Shown: positions 6,446 through 8,603 of the stretch, piece after piece
Layout: every line of letters starts with the position of its first letter
Position numbering within the stretch: the stretch's first letter is position 1
NCBI GenBank assembly: GCA_005878995.1
Contig: VBME01000117.1
Span: 1-8,603 of the forward strand
DNA from: Methanobacteriota archaeon
GTDB taxonomy: Archaea; Thermoplasmatota; Thermoplasmata; RBG-16-68-12
Reading direction: 5' to 3'
DNA: 8,603 bases
Notes under the pieces: model-generated
What the model saw: the letters and a program-made list of their open reading frames with translations, nothing else
The model's database searches: none
Told to the model about the DNA's origin: nothing
Position numbers and translations under genes: made by a program

Positions 6446-7336
6446 TCAAGACGTTCGAATCTGGTCCGCGTGGGCGTTCAGGAATCCCGAGGTACCGCTC
6501 TCAACGAAGTTCTTCAGGCAGACGAGGAGGTCGGACCATCGCCCTCGCTGATGGACGATTTCGGATTCCCGGTTTCCGGCGAACCCGGTCATGGAGAAGT
6601 AGATCGCCGTGCCGCTCGCCTTTTCCTCGAAGTCGAAACCCAAAGCGAGCTGCCCCGATTCGCGCGGCCACCGCAAGACGATTCGCTGCCCGGGTCTCCA
6701 CTCGAGGATGCCGTCCGGCCCTCCGGACCATCCGAACGAGAAGGCGCCGCCAGGGCGGGGGGCGACCCGAGCGATTCCGCTCGGTACGCCTCCCGTGGAC
6801 CAGTGGTCGAGCTGCGCCGATTCCGCGAACGCGTCGAATACTCTCTCAGGCTTTGCCTCGATGAGCACCGTGAGTTGCAGGTTCACACCGGTCACAGGGG
6901 AGTGATCAGGCCGGACGCTGTCGGTGCGACCTTCCGCGACGGACTTCAGGTTCCCCAGGCACATCCGCCAAGCGTCCTGCACGGTCCCGCATGTCGTGTC
7001 CGAGAGCGGGACATTGCGATGGTCAACCTGCAGGACCGCCCTATCTCCTGGCGAGTCCTCGAGTTCGTAGGAGACGCGGGTTTTCGCGGACTGAATCGGC
7101 CACGTGAATGCGAACCGTCGCAAGACGTCGCCTTCCTCGATCGTGGTCTCCCAGGCACGCCCCTCCGGCGGAATGATGCAGGTCTCCCCGCCGAACTTGA
7201 ACGTCCCTCCGACCTTCGGTTCGATCCGACACCATCCGCAAAACCAACGGGAGAGGTGCTCAATCCTGAGGAGCCGCTCGAACACCACGGCTCGCGGAGC
7301 CGCGAGTTGCATCTTGAAGTGGTAATCGAAGGACAT
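6446..7336 (-). CDS. Tandem two-domain SRPBCC (AHSA1-like) protein
   Basis: A 296-residue protein made of two copies of the SRPBCC/START-like fold of the AHSA1 kind, a cytoplasmic barrel with a deep cavity that holds hydrophobic ligands or contacts partner proteins. Copy one spans about 1-138 and copy two about 150-285. The copies align by eye: AAPRAVVFERLLRIEHLSRW (12-31) with the stretch at 160-179, GGTFKFG (43-49) with GGAFSFGW (196-203), and the closing helix DAWRMCLGNLKSVAEG (121-136) with W267-x4-VCLKNFVESG (272-281). No catalytic residues can be named. The start is ATG 7336 with an AGGA site seven bases before it. It follows the Rieske gene on the same strand after 90 bases, and its stop is 3 bases from that of paralog 3 on the other strand. 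It may bind a substrate or act as a chaperone-like helper; this is a guess. Confidence 0.85.
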   Translation of the reverse strand: MSFDYHFKMQLAAPRAVVFERLLRIEHLSRWFCGWCRIEPKVGGTFKFGGETCIIPPEGRAWETTIEEGDVLRRFAFTWPIQSAKTRVSYELEDSPGDRAVLQVDHRNVPLSDTTCGTVQDAWRMCLGNLKSVAEGRTDSVRPDHSPVTGVNLQLTVLIEAKPERVFDAFAESAQLDHWSTGGVPSGIARVAPRPGGAFSFGWSGGPDGILEWRPGQRIVLRWPRESGQLALGFDFEEKASGTAIYFSMTGFAGNRESEIVHQRGRWSDLLVCLKNFVESGTSGFLNAHADQIRTS

Positions 7337-7359
7337 CGAGCCGTCCTAGTGCGTTCTGT

Positions 7360-7372
7360 GATTCGCTGAATC
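7360..7372. repeat. Short inverted repeat GATTC-N3-GAATC
   Basis: Five-base arms with a three-base spacer in the 90-base gap between the Rieske and SRPBCC genes. It overlaps the transcript start expected from the TATA-like box at 7380-7391. It could be an operator half-site pair, but arms this short often arise by chance. Confidence 0.25.
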
Positions 7373-7379
7373 GCGCGGT

Positions 7380-7391
7380 GCAGATAAAGAC
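7380..7391 (-). promoter_or_regulatory. Possible TATA-like box for the SRPBCC gene
   Basis: On the minus strand the run GTCTTTATCTGC is centred about 50 bases before ATG 7336, which would give a start near 7360 and a leader of about 24 bases with the AGGA site. It suggests the SRPBCC gene can be transcribed separately from the Rieske gene, but it is only an AT-rich match and shared transcription is also possible. Confidence 0.3.
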
Positions 7392-7426
7392 GCGGACTAC
7401 CGGGATATCCTTCCTTCGCGGCGGCG

Positions 7427-8603
7427 CTACCGGCTTCCTCGGCGTGCGGTGCGCGGCCGAGAGAGGCCCCGGCGGCGAGGTGAACGCGGCTTGGTGTCAA
7501 GGGGCTCCCGCATCCGAGCCGCGATGTACTTTTCGAAATCGTGGACCTGGGACTCTTGGCCGCTGAACCGGCCGCCCCGCCACGCTCGCGACTGCGTCCC
7601 GAGCTGGGTCCGCTGGCACACGGACCAATCCTGGCGGTTGATGAGGTCCCACAGGTCGACGGCGTCACTCGGGTCGAATCCTTCGGTCTCCATGACCCCT
7701 GCGTCGAAGTACCAGTCGCATTCGATCGTCGTGTGATGAGGACTGCGCGGCCACAGTCGGTGCACCATCAGGTAGTCGGGGTGGAGGCTGAAGAACAGGT
7801 GCGGCATGACGAAGTAGTAGTCGACGCGGCGACGATCCTCTTCGGTCATCCCTTTCAGCGGTGGGCGTTTCGTGTATCCGGACCAAACCATCGAGGTGTA
7901 GTCCTTGGAGAACTCCATGAAGCCGCCGTTGAAGTTGGGAGCCCTCGGTTCACGCATGAAATACGCGGTGTAGGCCCCCGAAGTATAGTGGGTGATTCGG
8001 TTCAGCTCGGGATGGATCGGGGCGCAGTGGTAACACTCGGAGTAGTTCTCTCCGAGGATCTTCCAATTCGCCTCGACCTCGTAGGTCCGCCGGGCTCCCA
8101 GGCGCAGGCCTTCGAAGTCAAACCTCGGGAACCGCGCGAAGAATTCGCCCATCTCCTCGCCGAGGGTGGGACCGGCGTCGTCGAGGCTCGCCCAAACGAA
8201 GCCGCCCCATGTGTCCACGCGGACCGCGCGGAGACCGTACTCTTCCTTCGAAAAATCCACGAGTCGCTCCGTGTGGGGAGCGCCCACGAGCCTTCCCTCC
8301 GTCGAATACGTCCACGCATGGTATGGGCAAACCAAGGATCCGAGCTTGGTCCCCTCCGTCTCGCCGACGATTCGGGTCCCTCGGTGGCGGCAGACGTTGT
8401 AGAATCCCCGCACCTCGTGGTCCTTGCCTCGGATGAAGAGGAGGGACTCGTTGCCGACCTCTCGAACGAAGAAGTCCCCGGGATCCGGGATTTGGTCCGC
8501 GCGACCGACATTCAGCCAGCTCCGGAAGAAGAAACGCTCGAGCTCCTCGAGGAAAATCGCGTCGTCCCAGAACGAAGCCCCGGTCAGCAGGGTGCCGGCG
8601 GAG
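7427..8603 (-). CDS. Rieske non-haem iron oxygenase alpha subunit, quaternary-ammonium type (partial, N-terminus off window)
   Basis: Alpha subunit of a ring-hydroxylating-oxygenase-type enzyme; 391 residues are visible and probably only 10-30 are missing before SAGTLLTG. An internal GTG at 8413-8411 would delete half the Rieske domain and is not the start. The Rieske [2Fe-2S] ligands are C71-x-H73 and C92-x2-H95 (visible numbering). The catalytic domain has NWKILGENYSECYHCAPIHP (179-198), giving iron ligands H192 and H197, with D325 in QDWSVC as likely third ligand. The residue before the first His is E189 (E-x2-H-x4-H), the arrangement described for carnitine monooxygenase CntA and its glycine-betaine/stachydrine relatives, which oxidise an N-methyl or C-N bond; classic aromatic dioxygenases have Asp. 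Such enzymes need a ferredoxin-reductase partner, which is not in the window. The C-terminus ends in an arginine-rich tail (about 370-391) after the normal domain end. The exact substrate is not determined. Confidence 0.92.
   Translation of the reverse strand, partial: SAGTLLTGASFWDDAIFLEELERFFFRSWLNVGRADQIPDPGDFFVREVGNESLLFIRGKDHEVRGFYNVCRHRGTRIVGETEGTKLGSLVCPYHAWTYSTEGRLVGAPHTERLVDFSKEEYGLRAVRVDTWGGFVWASLDDAGPTLGEEMGEFFARFPRFDFEGLRLGARRTYEVEANWKILGENYSECYHCAPIHPELNRITHYTSGAYTAYFMREPRAPNFNGGFMEFSKDYTSMVWSGYTKRPPLKGMTEEDRRRVDYYFVMPHLFFSLHPDYLMVHRLWPRSPHHTTIECDWYFDAGVMETEGFDPSDAVDLWDLINRQDWSVCQRTQLGTQSRAWRGGRFSGQESQVHDFEKYIAARMREPLDTKPRSPRRRGLSRPRTARRGSR

Overview
The window is GC-rich (about 60-65% by eye) and almost fully coding. 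No gap between genes exceeds about 125 bases, and there is no RNA gene, CRISPR array, insertion sequence or att site. The control signals look archaeal: AT-rich TATA-like boxes sit about 25-35 bases ahead of likely transcript starts, one gene (4880) has no ribosome binding site and looks leaderless, and others carry GGAGG or GAGGT Shine-Dalgarno sites. No clear bacterial -35/-10 pair was seen. A high-GC archaeon, perhaps a Thermoplasmatota-type soil or sediment lineage, is my best guess, but a bacterium is not excluded.

Layout. The minus strand from 3519 down to 1 carries two adjacent FAD-dependent oxidoreductases of the PYROXD2 branch of the phytoene-desaturase-like family (3519-1927 and 1923-346, 3 bases apart), then a BCP-type peroxiredoxin cut by the left window edge. 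From a 125-base divergent promoter region (3520-3644) the plus strand carries a GcvT/aminomethyltransferase-family protein (3645-4832) and, 47 bases later, a third PYROXD2-like flavoenzyme (4880-6442). This last gene converges, with only 3 bases between stops, on a minus-strand gene for a tandem two-domain SRPBCC (AHSA1-like) protein (7336-6446). Upstream of that on the minus strand is a Rieske non-haem iron oxygenase alpha subunit, cut by the right window edge.

How they may work together. The Rieske enzyme has the E-x2-H-x4-H iron-site spacing of the quaternary-ammonium N-demethylating branch (carnitine, glycine-betaine or stachydrine type). The GcvT-family protein belongs to a group that moves one-carbon units onto a folate-type carrier. 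Three related flavoenzymes flank it and a peroxide-reducing enzyme follows them. A reasonable inference is a locus for oxidative breakdown or demethylation of an N-methylated or other methylated small molecule, with C1 capture and peroxide clean-up. The substrate, the roles of the three flavoenzymes and the co-regulation of the Rieske/SRPBCC pair are not shown by the sequence.
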